Assembly (NCBI RefSeq): GCF_037975245.1
Contig: NC_092571.1
Coordinates: 11,105,917 to 11,169,916 of the forward strand
DNA length: 64,000 bases
Direction of reading: 5' to 3'
Origin: Apostichopus japonicus
Lineage: Eukaryota; Echinodermata; Holothuroidea; Aspidochirotida; Stichopodidae
Of the stretch, positions 21,751 to 32,785 are shown in pieces. Position 1 is the first letter of the stretch. The number at the start of each line of letters is the position of its first letter. Made by a program: the position numbers and the translations under genes. Below the pieces are notes generated by a model. The model had not been told where the DNA came from. It made no database searches and worked only from the letters and a program-made list of their open reading frames with translations.

Positions 21751-23677
21751 CAGGCGCGTATCCATGATTTTCTAACCCGGGGGCGCGAATTACTATCTAA
21801 GCGGAGCGCCACCATCGGTTGGCGCGGAGCGTACAAGAAAATTTCTGGTTTTGATACCCCCCAGATCACCGGAAATGGCACTTCTCGGGATTGAAAATGA
21901 GCAGCCAGATGTACACTTTTGCCTGAGAACCAAGTATTTCCCAAAAGTTTTTTTCCCCCAACCATAACCTTTTTGAAGATTGTCACCAGTCACATCATGT
22001 TCGACCTCATTGCATGTCCTATGGATCATTGCTTTTGTAGGTGATTCTACGTCACGGCCCACAATATCCGAAAGCCCAACTTTTCAAGGTTTTAAGCCCA
22101 TTATTTGTTGAGAATTTGAGAATTCACATTTCTCGTGAATAAAGTCACTTGAAAACATACCCATAATGTTGCACAAAATTCAATCTATGGACAACCAATA
22201 TAGAAAAAACCTCCTTGAACCCCTTAATGACAGGTCAAAATTGCACGAGTAGAGGAAAGTATGATGAAGAATGTTTGTCAGGAATTTTTTTTTAAATTCA
22301 GACACAGTTAATTTATTGGTGTAGAAATATTCAAACCTCTTATAATGGCTATTATAAAACTTGGTTGAAGGAAATGAAAAATAGCAGATATTTCCGATAT
22401 CAGGTATATCGAAACCGAACACTACACACATAGGCGTAGGTCCCGTAGGAGTGCCCCCCGCAACCAAATTTTTCCCATTTTCTTCGGGCACCTACTTAAA
22501 GAAAAATAAATAGCAATGCATAGCTTAAAAATGATCTCCTTGGTAATTAAAATAAAGTTGTAAGCTTGACCGACATTACTACTGTAAAAGAGAGTTTTGA
22601 CATAAATGGATCTGTATGCTTTTTCTCCATCTACATAAGACATTTGGTTGTTTACATTAGCATCCGGCGGTATACAGTGTAACTTTCACGGAACGTAAGG
22701 TACACGATGCCATGCAATGTAATGACCGATGCTTGCTTGTATGATATTGGCGTCGGTGTATTGAACGCGCGCTTCGGGCGCGAAAAATTTTGGCCTTTTT
22801 TTTCGTTACAGCCCCCAAATCCAATTGGGCTCCTACGCCTTTGACTACACACATAGACAGTTTTTGAGGCTGTTCATCGTGGAACATGCATTTCAATGCT
22901 CACTGATACGATGTTATATCTGCTCTTTGCTTTACAAACTCGAACAGGCGTGTAGCGAGTAATTGCCAAGGGAGGGGCGAAGCCGGTAGGCAAACTATCT
23001 AAGCGAAGCGCAACCATGAGTTGGCGCGAAGCGTACAATAAAAATTTTGGCCGAAAATGCCTCCCAGATCGCTGGAAATGACACTTCTCAGGCCTTGTAA
23101 GTTGCATCTAAGCATTGTCTATTTTGAAATTACTAGCGATGTCATAAAGAAAATTTGCTCGGGGGGGGGGCGGTCGCCCCCTTGCCGAAATGCGTCATGT
23201 TCCCCGACGACTCGGTCGAGTTCGAGACCAGCCACAGTTGGTTCCATATAGCACAATCGTACAATTGTTTAAGGCGTCCATACACACACGCGCGTTATGA
23301 TAGACCATATATAGTATTTATATGGATACATTAGTGAGAGAGGAAATATGGAAACGTCAAAAACGGAGTCATCGGTGTAAGGGGTAGGGTGAAGCGCACA
23401 CCCGCTCCGTAATCCTTGATCTGTCACTGGCTACCCTGTGTATATAATAGGGATCAGCGCTTTAACTATGACTGTTCCTCTTTCTCTTCCCGAGGTCTTG
23501 GCTATCTTCTACTCCCTCCTTTTCTCATTTTTCTCTCTTTTTCATTTTCTATTCCCTTCCTTCCTCTCCTCCTTTTCTTTTTCCCCCTCCATTTCCCTTT
23601 TTCTTCTCTTTTTTTCTCTTTTCCTTACCCGGGGGGCGCGCGCCCCCAACGCCACCCCCCCCCTGGATACGCACCTG
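21751..23677. mobile_element. composite hAT-like region with CAGG-GCGTATCCA ends
   Basis: The left end CAGGCGCGTATCCA (21751) and the reversed right end CAGGTGCGTATCCA (23677) match as inverted termini. Flanks share only GTTAT, not a clean 8-bp duplication, so they may belong to one element or two. Inside are two copies of the GCGGAGCGCCACC core (21799 and 22999), a complete nested hAT (22429-22843), another end-like sequence at about 22947 (AGGCGTGTAGCGAG), and a long pyrimidine tract (23470-23635). Confidence 0.5.
22429..22843. mobile_element. non-autonomous hAT element with perfect 8-bp target duplication
   Basis: Terminal inverted repeats are CATAGGCGTAGG and, reversed, CAAAGGCGTAGG. The flanking 8-bp direct repeat ACTACACA occurs at 22421-22428 and 22844-22851. 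The length is 415 bp with no coding capacity. The termini resemble those of the element at 51039-52671. Confidence 0.85.
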
Positions 23678-23957
23678 GTTATGAGGCTATTCCTGAAAGC
23701 TTTGAAACATTTAGTTCTTGTCATCCCATTAATACTCCTATCAATGTGGTATTAGGTTACTTTTAAATATGCAGTTAAAAAAAGCATCATCCATCTCCTT
23801 TGTGGGGTTTAAAAATGCAGCTTTCTACATTGTTTTTGTCTGCATTTAGATGTAAAGAAAGTTGCGTTGCTACAGTGATGCTAAATGAATGTGTTCTCCC
23901 ACTAAACTACTCTACTGTTGAACTTTGTGTGACTCTCTTTTACCATTTGCTATGTAA

Positions 23958-23994
<37 letters not shown>

Positions 23995-24008
23995 TACATA
24001 TACATATA

Positions 24009-24077
<69 letters not shown>

Positions 24078-25313
24078 GTATATATACTAGGCTTGGCGTG
24101 TTATTCAGTTAACCCTAACAAATATCAGGCAACTTCGTTATCCCAATTGTTGGTCTTAGTGCAAAATATAATGATAATACTACAACTTCCTTGATTGAAT
24201 GTGCTGTAGAATGTCTTAGGCCCCACTATGTGAAATGCGAATATCAACTCCGCAAAACTTACACAATAGATGCTGCTTAACTTTCCTTGATTCCTCGATA
24301 AAATACCACTTTTCTGCATATTCTTATTCTTTGAATGCTTCCTGGCTTAATTGCTTTTCCTTGATTCTTGACTCGATGTTAATGCTATGATGAATTGTTT
24401 GCTATTAAAAACGCATTGTATTCACGTAGTCATGCGATACTGTAAGTGTTAGCTTCCCTATATTGGCGCGTTCAACACAGGAAGATTCCTATCCGGGTTT
24501 ACTCATGCGCATGTCAAACTATATAGAAACGTTTGGAAACAAATTTACATCCGAGCTGGCTGTTACCAAATGAAAGATTGGGTGTCTGACTGACACTGAC
24601 CGTATCGTTGACGAGATGCGCGAGGGTGGGGGGGGGGGGTACAAAGCAGCAGTCGGAATTTTCTGGCTTCAAAACCCATCTAGTTGGATTTCCAGCCACT
24701 ACACCCCCCCCCCCCGCCCCCAATCTCCGGACCTTAGCTACGTCCCTGGGTACACGGTGGTTACGTAGTACGCTCCGACCAGAATTCACCCGATTACCTA
24801 GCAACCGAGGGAACTTGCATGTGGACTCCAACGAAAAACCACTGATTTATTTTGATACCTTCATCACTTTAGCCACCACTCACATGGGACCTATTCTAAG
24901 TCTGACGATACATGCGCATGTGCGAGGTCCTGAAAACATAATTAAAGTGGTTTGTCTTGCCATCCTTGTTTCAAATTTCATAGAAATGTATTCTTGTAGA
25001 CCTAGCAAAATATGTAAACTGACACAGTCCCATTGGAAGTGTGTCACGGGCGGCATTAAAAGTCATTGGTGGTTAAAATGCTGGCGTATGACGACTCTTG
25101 GCCAAATTTGCGCTAAGCTCAATATACGAACTCGGATCTGGGCTTTGCCTAATTAGTTAGTTATTTAAATTATTAATAATGTCGTATGAGGAAATGCACC
25201 ATTTTGTGGTATCATTCCCAGGACGGCAAGTCGAGAAACTCACATGCAGTCGCGGCGGATAGCTTCCTTCGCCTATATGTCCGGGGAAATGTTGGGAAAT
25301 CATTCCTCTAGAA
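23678..25313. other. microsatellite-bearing region, no gene recognised
   Basis: Contains the (TA)n block at 23957-24087 and, at 24629-24755, G and C homopolymers ending in TTAGCTACGTCCCTGG, which looks like one end of another hAT-type element (reversed CCAGGGACGTAGCTAA). Its partner end was not found. The 182-codon open frame at 24608-25156 crosses this junk and has no domain. Confidence 0.45.
23957..24087. repeat. (TA)n microsatellite
   Basis: About 130 bp of TA/TATG/CATA alternation. Confidence 0.95.
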
Positions 25314-25678
25314 GAGGGGTGGGCAACCTACGGCCAGCGGGCCACATGCGGCCCGCCAGTGATTTTTTGCGGCCCGTGGGATGTCTCAAGAAAAAGAAAA
25401 AAAGCAATCTTTTTTACATCATCACAAAAAACGACCTAGCTGCTTTGAATTGATCTGCACTAATGATGCTGTCAGGTAGGTCTATTATCACCATTAATTA
25501 TCAATTGGACTATATTGACATTTTTTTTTTGTGAATACAGATTAGTACACACCTATTGCTTGAACGTCCTCGGATGCAACGGTTTGAGATCAACAGCAGG
25601 TCGTTGGTTAGGTGCGGCCCTGTCAATCTTTCACTCCTAAAATCTGGCCCATTCATTCAAAAAGGTTGCCCACCCCTG
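25314..25678. mobile_element. hAT MITE with GGGGTGGGCAACC termini
   Basis: The left end AGGGGTGGGCAACCTACGGC and the right end GGTTGCCCACCCCTG are inverted. Next to them are the words GCGGCCCG and GCGGCCC, as in hAT elements with CAGGGGTGGGCAAAC-type ends. The expected first C is G on the left. No 8-bp target duplication is left. Length 365 bp, non-coding. Confidence 0.75.
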
Positions 25679-26009
25679 ATATAGGCCTATATCTGAGGCC
25701 CTGGGTCATTCCTTTACCGACTTGGTCCAATTTAATGTGCCCATTTCGAAGTAAATTTATTCACAGATTGTTAGTTGTCATGGGTTCAAACAAATGAGGG
25801 GTATTCTATCCTGAAACATAGGCAAAGTGGGGCTGGGGTTCCACTTCGCCACATCATTTGTCAACTTGCACTGGGTTCTAATGTTCATGTCAATTGGAAT
25901 CACTAATAAAAGAAATAATCCATCAAAAATGAAGGTCGCATGAACTTTATTGCAGATTTCCTGAGTGATGAATTTGTATTTTTCTCCCGAAATCACGCAA
26001 CTAGATGGC

Positions 26010-26185
26010 TGTTATCCGGCCTGGCAAGTGCCATTTCCAGCGATCTGGCAGGTATTCAAATCTGAAATTTTCTTGGTACGCTGCGCGCCAACCGATGGTG
26101 GCGCTCCGCTTAGATAGTACTTACGGCAGGAATACTCGAATCGATTACGTCCCCCACCCCCACGTTTCAAATGGATTGACGCCCC
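26010..26185. mobile_element. hAT-like end fragment with GGCGC core
   Basis: Carries, reversed, the dispersed core motif (26074-26118) and ends in ATTGACGCCCCTGG, an end of the CAGGGGCGT type. The other terminus was not identified. Confidence 0.5.
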
Positions 26186-26454
26186 TGGTTGCACATACAA
26201 TGTTATTGCCACTGATTTAAATTTAGATTAGTGGTTATCACGCTCAATTTAGGGTCAAACAAGTGAGGTAATGACTAGTATTAATGCAGTCGCGTACGCT
26301 TGTGAATAATATAAATGCAACGGTGAAGGAAAATCCGCTTTGTTTTAAAAGAAAAACGTAAGTCCGTATTTTCAAGGATTTTCCGTATGAAATACGGCAA
26401 AAATGTGGCTGGTCGATCTGTAGTTTGTAACGGGGCACCCTTGTTGTACATTAT

Positions 26455-27670
26455 ATATTCAAAGGTCCCTGGGGAATTATTTAAACATTTTAATTACTCA
26501 AAATCCGGTCACTTTTGGACCTAGGAACCTATGCATTGTTGGAAAAGTATTGAAACGAGGTTTCTAAACAAAAACATTTCTTTCATAATTGAGCTAATTA
26601 CATATGCAAATGTTGTTCATTCTAGATACACTTGACCATTTGAAATGATTAGATGAAATCTTCTGGAATTTTGATAGCTTTATGAGTTCAAGACATGTTA
26701 TTTTATAAGTAAAATGTAATTTAATGTTTGAAATCGAGGGATATGACTGATTTTTTGACGTTTTGTTAAAATTTTCATTCGCGAATAAATTATAATATTT
26801 TACAGGCTACCAAATTTAGGGTTTATATCAAAGTTATGGTCTTCATGCTGGTTAAGTGCTCTTCTGCAGTGATAAGGTACAGGCTGATGTGCATCCACAT
26901 CGTCTTTCACACATGTTGTTGTAAGTAACCGGACGAATGGTCTAATAAAAGGCTAATCAGTATGCGCACTAATTAAAACTTGTACAAACAATACAAAAAA
27001 AGTTGAGAAACAAATTGCTTTGACTTCATATTTCTTATTAAATCTTATAAACAAAAGTTCATCCCCCTGCCCTCAGTCATATCTACTTCCAGGTTGCTAA
27101 CCTCCCTCCTAATACCCCCACTCCCTCACCCCTCCCCATAGCAACATCTTTGTATTGTAAAAGCATATGCATATTGTAAATAGATGAATGACCACTAGTA
27201 CCAATCAAGGTTATGACAGTAAAGTAAGACCATTTTCAACCAAATTCACCCTCTATAGTACTCTGCACTATGCCCCCACCCCTCCCCACCCCTGCAACTT
27301 CCAGCATACCTCCTTGGCATTGTCAAGCTCTGTAATATAAAGTCATATAGATGTACATTACAACAGCATATACACAGTAAACAGACCAACAGTTACTAGT
27401 CCCTCCATTCATGTTGTGACTGAAATATAAAATTTCCAACAAGTTCTAATCCTGCTTGAAGTCCCCCCCCCCCCATTCTTCTCTGTGGTGGTGGTTGGGG
27501 CCCTACTGGTACCGGGGCCTTCGAAGGTCGTTGTTCACTAGTAGTACCTACATCTGCTACAGGGAGAAGTGGAGGACTGGGCAGGTCTTCCTCTTCTTCT
27601 ACAGTGACATTCTGCAACCATTATTAAAGGTACAAAAAGGGTAATTTAGAACCCACATATTTAATATACA
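26455..27670 (-). repeat. dispersed repeat copy 1, with exon-like block
   Basis: Reverse-complement match to 31795-32785, recognisable over about 1 kb with many substitutions and indels. On the minus strand it begins with a TTGTACCTTTAATAATGG pyrimidine-rich run and the acceptor GTTGCAG, followed by an exon-like block starting at 27611. No terminal inverted repeat or target duplication was found, so the element type is unknown. Confidence 0.7.
27396..27611 (-). pseudogene. exon-like block in dispersed repeat, copy 1
   Basis: After the acceptor (GGTTGCAG) the minus strand is open for about 70 codons, starting NVTVEEEEDLPSPP and including VADVGTTSEQRPSKAPVP. The second copy at 31851 has VADVGIADEQRPSKAPVP, so the peptide is well preserved although both copies drifted. 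It looks like an acidic, proline-rich C-terminal exon of a protein carried by the repeat. No domain is recognised. Confidence 0.4.
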
Positions 27671-28439
27671 CAGAAGGAGATGAGTTGGTGAGGTTTGTGC
27701 ATCCATTTTTAAACGATTCCCATTTTCATGTTTGTTTTTCATGAATTTAAATGCCTTGTATGCAAATTAGGAAGAGTCCATATGGCCTATGGGGTGGTAA
27801 CGCTTTTACACTTGGTGGAGAGTAAGTGACCAATCTTTTGCGAAGATAAATCAATGTTTTTGAACACTTTAAAAGGAGGAATGTTATGGAAGTAGGGCAA
27901 TATGGTTACTGCAATGGTTCCAGTGACTTCAATTTACCTCTACATGCATAACTTGTACATGGTATTAATCACCTTGCAACTAATGTTTGTGTGGAACATA
28001 TAACTTAATTGATGGTATGAGTTGTAGTTTAATATAACGCAAAAGGAAGCTTGTCTTTTCTTTTGTACCAAAAACTGTTTTAGTTGCTCAAATTTACAGT
28101 TATTTCGTAAACGGCGCCTCTTCATTTCCCAAACGTAACTACATCCAAACCTGGTGTTTTTATTTGGCACTGAATCTCGACAATTGCGAAATTCGACGGA
28201 AAACTTAAACAGCAGAAGCAAAGATATTCCGTAGGCCATAGCCCTTTGATTCATATCGGTATCGTTTAGACAAATAGCAACGTCGTCTGTACAAACAGCA
28301 ATGCAACGACGTATGCAGTGAGCGACACAGTATAGCTATAGGCAAATAGTTCGCGCCTTCTGAATTCGGATTTTACGGATGCCCATAAATAACTTTCTAA
28401 TTTCCAACAACCTCTCATATTGTTATGAGGCGTAACGCA
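27671..28439. other. no gene recognised
   Basis: AT-rich sequence between the dispersed repeat and the 130-bp tandem repeat. Confidence 0.4.
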
Positions 28440-28910
28440 CATGTTATCTAATATGCTGGTCGGTTGGAGATACGGTAGATTATAAGACAAGGTGTCTGCA
28501 ATTTGACCTCTGGTGACCTTTACAAAAACCAAAAGGCGTCTGTTAATTAACGTGTCACAATTACATACTAAATATGAGAATGGTCCAAGCTTCTCTTCTT
28601 TATGAGACATCGTGTTTACAAGGTATTCACAATTTGATCCGTAGTGACCCCAAATGAACTTTGATCTCCACCAAAAACAATAGGCTTCTTGTAATCAATC
28701 TACACACCAAATATGAGGTCTGCTCATTTTTCCCTTCTTGGGAAATCGTGTTTACGAGGTTTTCACAGTTTGACCCCAGTGACCTTTGAACACCAAACAA
28801 TATTCTTCTTGTACTCAATGTGGTACTTCTAGACACCAAATATGAAATTGGTCCGACCTTCCCTTCTTGAGATATCGTATTTTCAAGCTGGGCGTCTAAA
28901 CGCACACACA
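28440..28910. repeat. degenerate tandem repeat, period about 130 bp
   Basis: The phrase CACCAAATATGAG or a near match recurs at 28567, 28705 and 28834, each followed by TTCCCTTCTT-GAGATATCG and AAGG-TTTTCACA-TTTGACC. Related units occur at 48140-48660 and 49265-49380. It is an old satellite-like family shared between distant loci of the window. Confidence 0.7.
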
Positions 28911-29140
28911 CACGCTCGCGAGGCATGACTACAAAGGTTGCGATTTCATCGAAACCAGAAAATAACAAAATGGCATTTAAAAGTACTCACAGGATTTGAA
29001 ACCGAATTATTTAGTGATTAAAAAGGAAAAGTAAAAAAACATGGTAACCTTGCCTTGTTTGCATCTCAAAGACCTTAAGATCGCTTTGAGCACAATTGTT
29101 TTCATTACTAATGCAAAAGGGCGCCACTTACACTTTCCTG

Positions 29141-29147
29141 TATAAAA
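29141..29147 (+). promoter_or_regulatory. possible TATA box of the second Ig gene
   Basis: TATAAAA lies 117 bp before the start codon at 29264. It is plausible as a core promoter, but such words are frequent in this base composition. Confidence 0.3.
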
Positions 29148-29263
29148 TATAGCGTAGATATATAACTACAATACACTCTTCTTTTGTTTGTGTAAAAGGA
29201 AGAAGCCTTTTTTTTTTCAATCGTATTCTTTCGAGGAAAGTGTGTGAAGAAAAGCTAAATAGA

Positions 29264-29927
29264 ATGTCCGTGACTACTATTCAGTGTTTTCTGGTGCTGT
29301 GCATGTATACCGCTCATAGTAAGTGTATATTATAATAAATACATTCTCCGTGATTCTTGAAGGACATTAAGAACTCGTCCCGAGCAAGAAAGCAAAATAA
29401 GAAAATAACGTTGGTCCTTTACAGTGTATTTAAGTTAATGAATACTAATTGTTTTAAAATAAGACATAAAGTAGAAATTGTGGCTTTATCCACAAGCCGA
29501 ATAATTTTAATCTATATCAATTAATCTACTACGGTACATAACATTACATCCAGGAGCACCAGCAAACTTAATCAACCTGAATTATATTAAGTTGTCTAAT
29601 TTCGAATTATTTTGGAATTATTTTCAGCGACGACGAGTAATGATCTGTGCAGTGACAAGAAAAATATGGAAAAAACTGTTTCACTTAATATAGGAGGATC
29701 AGTTTCCTTAAAATGTAACATAACGGACTTGTCTAAAGTATTATGGTGTATCAATAATACTGTAGCGTTTATTGGATTTCGACGCAGCGATCCCGATACT
29801 TCCAAACTCGAGGTTTTGGCCGAAAACTACACTCTCCAACTGACAAATGTTGACGAGAATGACGCTGGTCTTTATACCTGTTTACAACATAGACAAACAG
29901 TCGACAGATACAGTATAACAGTAACAG
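29264..29927 (+). CDS. small Ig V-domain gene, two exons, 3' end not found
   Basis: Exon 1 (29264-29318) is an 18-codon leader, MSVTTIQCFLVLCMYTAH, ending in phase 1 at A|GTAAGT. Exon 2 (29628-29927; acceptor ATTATTTTCAG, donor CAG|GTAATT) encodes a canonical V-type domain. It has the B-strand cysteine in SLKCNI, tryptophan in VLWCINN, and the F-strand motif DENDAGLYTC, then a G strand ending YSITVT. It is a phase 1 exon on both sides. The product would be secreted or membrane-bound; no transmembrane or stop-bearing exon is recognisable before 34 kb, where repeats dominate. Unlike the first Ig gene it keeps the standard disulfide. Confidence 0.65.
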
Positions 29928-29949
29928 GTAATTATATTTAAAATATATG

Positions 29950-30117
29950 TAAAATATATGATCAATAGTTTCTCCATCCTCCTCACAAAAGGTGTAGATG
30001 GAATTATGTTTTATATTCATTTGATGAAGCAAACGATTTGTGCCCAGAATCGTATGAATGAAACTAAATTTCATTTAACTCGACAAGTTAAGAAAATTAT
30101 ATTTAAGTTGGTAATAG
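29950..30117 (-). pseudogene. LINE reverse-transcriptase 3' fragment, copy 1
   Basis: The minus-strand peptide contains ILGTNRLLHQMNI, FCEEDGETIDHIF and nearby residues, resembling the zinc-binding segment (C-x2-C/E...H-x3-C) that follows the RT domain in L1/Tx1-type LINEs. It is a near-identical repeat of 30700-30845 lying just after the Ig V exon. Confidence 0.55.
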
Positions 30118-30463
30118 GTTAAAAAAATATGTTTCAAAGTCACATAAATTCAGTTTACTTTCTCGAATTGATGATGTATTACGTTTGTTATCGTTTAGCT
30201 TTATGCCCTAGGAACGCTATCGATTAAACTTAAGCCAAAACATTTTTTTTTTGTATTGTCAAATGATATTTATTCATATAGCTCATACGGATAACTTTCT
30301 TCACACAGGATCGATTTAGACGCTGAATAACATAATATGGAAATGTTATAAACATTTGATGAGATCTTGAAGAGAATAGGAAATTGCATTTTCTAAATGC
30401 AGTATATAAATTAGTATAGGATATGGGTGCATGAAATTTAGTCTTTTGTAAATATTCTTTTTC

Positions 30464-30845
30464 TTAAAGCATAAATTTAAATCTAAATAAAAATTCATTT
30501 ATATTAGGAATTTTTTCTTCAACTCTTTTCTTAAAAATATAACATTTTAGGTGAAAACTTAGAAAGTTGTAGGCTGGGTGCTTTAGACACAATTTCTGCC
30601 CAAAATAATTAGCTTGTTTTGGAAAAAGAAATTTTTGACCAAGCAAAGATTGTTCGACATCTAAAATAAATGACTTGCTTTAATTACAATTCCAAAATAT
30701 ATGATCAATAGTTTCTCCATCCTCCTCACAAAAGGTGCACATGGAATTATGTGTAATATTCATTTGATGAAGCAAACGATTTGTGCCCAGAATCGTATGA
30801 ATAAAACTAAATTACATTTAATTCGAAAAGTTAAGAAATTAAGGA
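30464..30845 (-). pseudogene. LINE reverse-transcriptase 3' fragment, copy 2
   Basis: Holds the same zinc-binding segment and continues into a C-terminal tail with NFLSFHLKCYIFKKR, typical of the LINE post-RT region (HxKyyIyk). The frame is broken and the RT core is absent: a 5'-truncated relic with its end nearer 30460. Confidence 0.55.
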
Positions 30846-30880
30846 CCTTGTTGTGACGTAGAACAAACCCTTCACGAATT

Positions 30881-31027
<147 letters not shown>

Positions 31028-31084
31028 CGAAAATTCACGTTTACTCCAAAAGAAAATATTAATAGAGAAAACCAGAGAAATAAG

Positions 31085-31318
31085 ATATGACTCATATTTG
31101 ACAAATAAGGAGTAAAGTTTTAGAAAATATATTGGAATTTTCGGTCCCCTTCGGACCTTCGTCAGCAATACTTAGCAGTCGAATGAAAAGTACAAAATGT
31201 CACACAATGAAAGTATGACGCTAGATAAGTGTAAGTTGCATTGATGGGATTAAAACCATTAACTCCGGAAATTCCAATATATTTTCTAAAACTTTACTTC
31301 TTATTTGTCAATTATGAG

Positions 31319-31325
<7 letters not shown>
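31085..31325 (-). mobile_element. Penelope/retrozyme-like insertion with inverted arms
   Basis: The left arm (31089-31140) and right arm (31268-31320) are about 50-bp inverted repeats sharing TAAAGTTTTAGAAAATATAT and GACTCAT. Between them lies about 125 bp, beginning with the hammerhead. Both outer edges run into TA microsatellites. The arrangement suggests a non-autonomous ribozyme-bearing retroelement or the pseudo-LTR junction of a Penelope-like element; no protein is encoded. Confidence 0.55.
31130..31170 (-). ncRNA. hammerhead ribozyme, minimal type I
   Basis: On the minus strand, helix I is TATTG/CAATA. The core is CTGACGA (31159-31165) with all conserved bases, then one extra A. Helix II is GGTCC/GGACC with loop GAAGG, then core GAA, helix III is the two-pair AA/TT with no loop, and cleavage nucleotide C follows. 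This is the compact architecture reported for Penelope-like elements, whose ribozymes process element RNA. All invariant positions are present. Confidence 0.75.

Positions 31326-31377
<52 letters not shown>
31320..31377. repeat. (TA)n microsatellite
   Basis: About 58 bp of pure TA at the outer edge of the right inverted arm. Confidence 0.95.
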
Positions 31378-31379
<2 letters not shown>

Positions 31380-31794
31380 GCTTAAGAACCTTAGCGCGTT
31401 TACTTTAAGAAAACGCAGTAAATTCTGAAACAGCGCTATACCGTTAGCGCTGACTAATATTGTGCCAAATTACGAAGGGAAAATACAAATTACAAGGAAA
31501 CAGAGTTAATATAAATTTCAAGTGAAGGCTAGTGCATATAATAATGCTCATATGGAGTCAACAATAAGTATAAAATGATTATTTAACAAAGCAAGGAATA
31601 TTACTTAGCCTTAACGGATTTAAAACTGAATCACCGTTACCAGAAAGATGTTGACACGTAATGAACACACCGCGTTAAATTCTAACTGAATCATCGCAAT
31701 CATCAGACCACACATTCTCAACGAATGGGACCGAGATGATTCAGATATGCTTCCCCTTTTATGTTAAATTCATGGAAAGAAATCTCCCCCTTGC
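31378..31794. other. no gene recognised
   Basis: Short unique stretch between the ribozyme element and the second dispersed repeat. Confidence 0.4.
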
Positions 31795-32785
31795 ATATTA
31801 ATTATGTGTGTTGTAGCTTACATTTTTTGTACCTTTATTTATGGTTGCAGAATATCACTGCCCATTCCTCCACTTTCCAATGTAGCAGATGTAGGCATTG
31901 CTGATGAACAACGACCATCGAAGGCCCCGGTACCAATAACGCCCCACCACCGCCACCACCAACACCACATAGAAGAATGGGAGAGCTTCAAGTAGGGTTA
32001 GACCTCCTTGGAAATTTATATTTCACTGTCAGAGCATTGATGGAGGGACTAGTGACTAAATCTATTTAGTGTGTATATGCTGTTGTAATGTACATCTACA
32101 TGAGTTTATATTACAGAGCTTGCCAATACCAAGTAGGTAAGTTGGAAAGTACAGGCGTAGATATGTTTGAGGGAAGGGGAATGAACTGGTTTTTAAGTTT
32201 GAATAAGAAATTTGAAGTCAAAGCAATTTGTTTCTCATTGTTTGTGTATTGCTTGTACAAGTTTTAATTAGTGCGCATACTAGTTAGCCTTTATTAGACC
32301 ATTGTTCCAGTTACAGCAACAACTGAGGTGTCAAATATGATGTGGATGCACAACAGCCTCTACTTATCACTCCAGAAGAGCCCTTGACCAGCATGGAGAC
32401 CATCACTTTCATATAAACCCATATGGTAGCCTGTAAAATATTCTAACTTATTCTCGAATGAAAATTTTACAAAACCTACAAAATCAGTCACATCCCTCAC
32501 ATTCTAACATCAAATTATATTTTACTTATAAAAAACATGTCTTGAACTCATCCAGCTATCAAAAGTCCAGGAGATCTCATCAAAATCATTTCAAATTGGC
32601 AAAGCAAAGCACAGTGTATCTAGAATAACCTCATTTTCATATTTGCATACGTACTAGCTCAATTATATAAAATAATAATAATGTTGGAAACCTCATTTCA
32701 ATACCTTTCCAACAATGGGTCAAAAGTGACTTAAGCTGGAGTTTGAGTAATTAAAATTTGTAAATAATTTCCCTTGATAATGACA
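31795..32785 (+). repeat. dispersed repeat copy 2, with exon-like block
   Basis: Inverted relative to 26455-27670. It starts with the same pyrimidine run and GGTTGCAG acceptor. The exon-like block 31851-31995 keeps VADVG--DEQRPSKAPVP. A deletion of about 19 bp near its start shifts the frame relative to the acceptor, so this copy is not functional as an exon. Confidence 0.7.

Noticed and set aside
24608-25156. 182-codon open frame
   Set aside because: It crosses G/C homopolymers and a transposon end, has no domain and no splice context.
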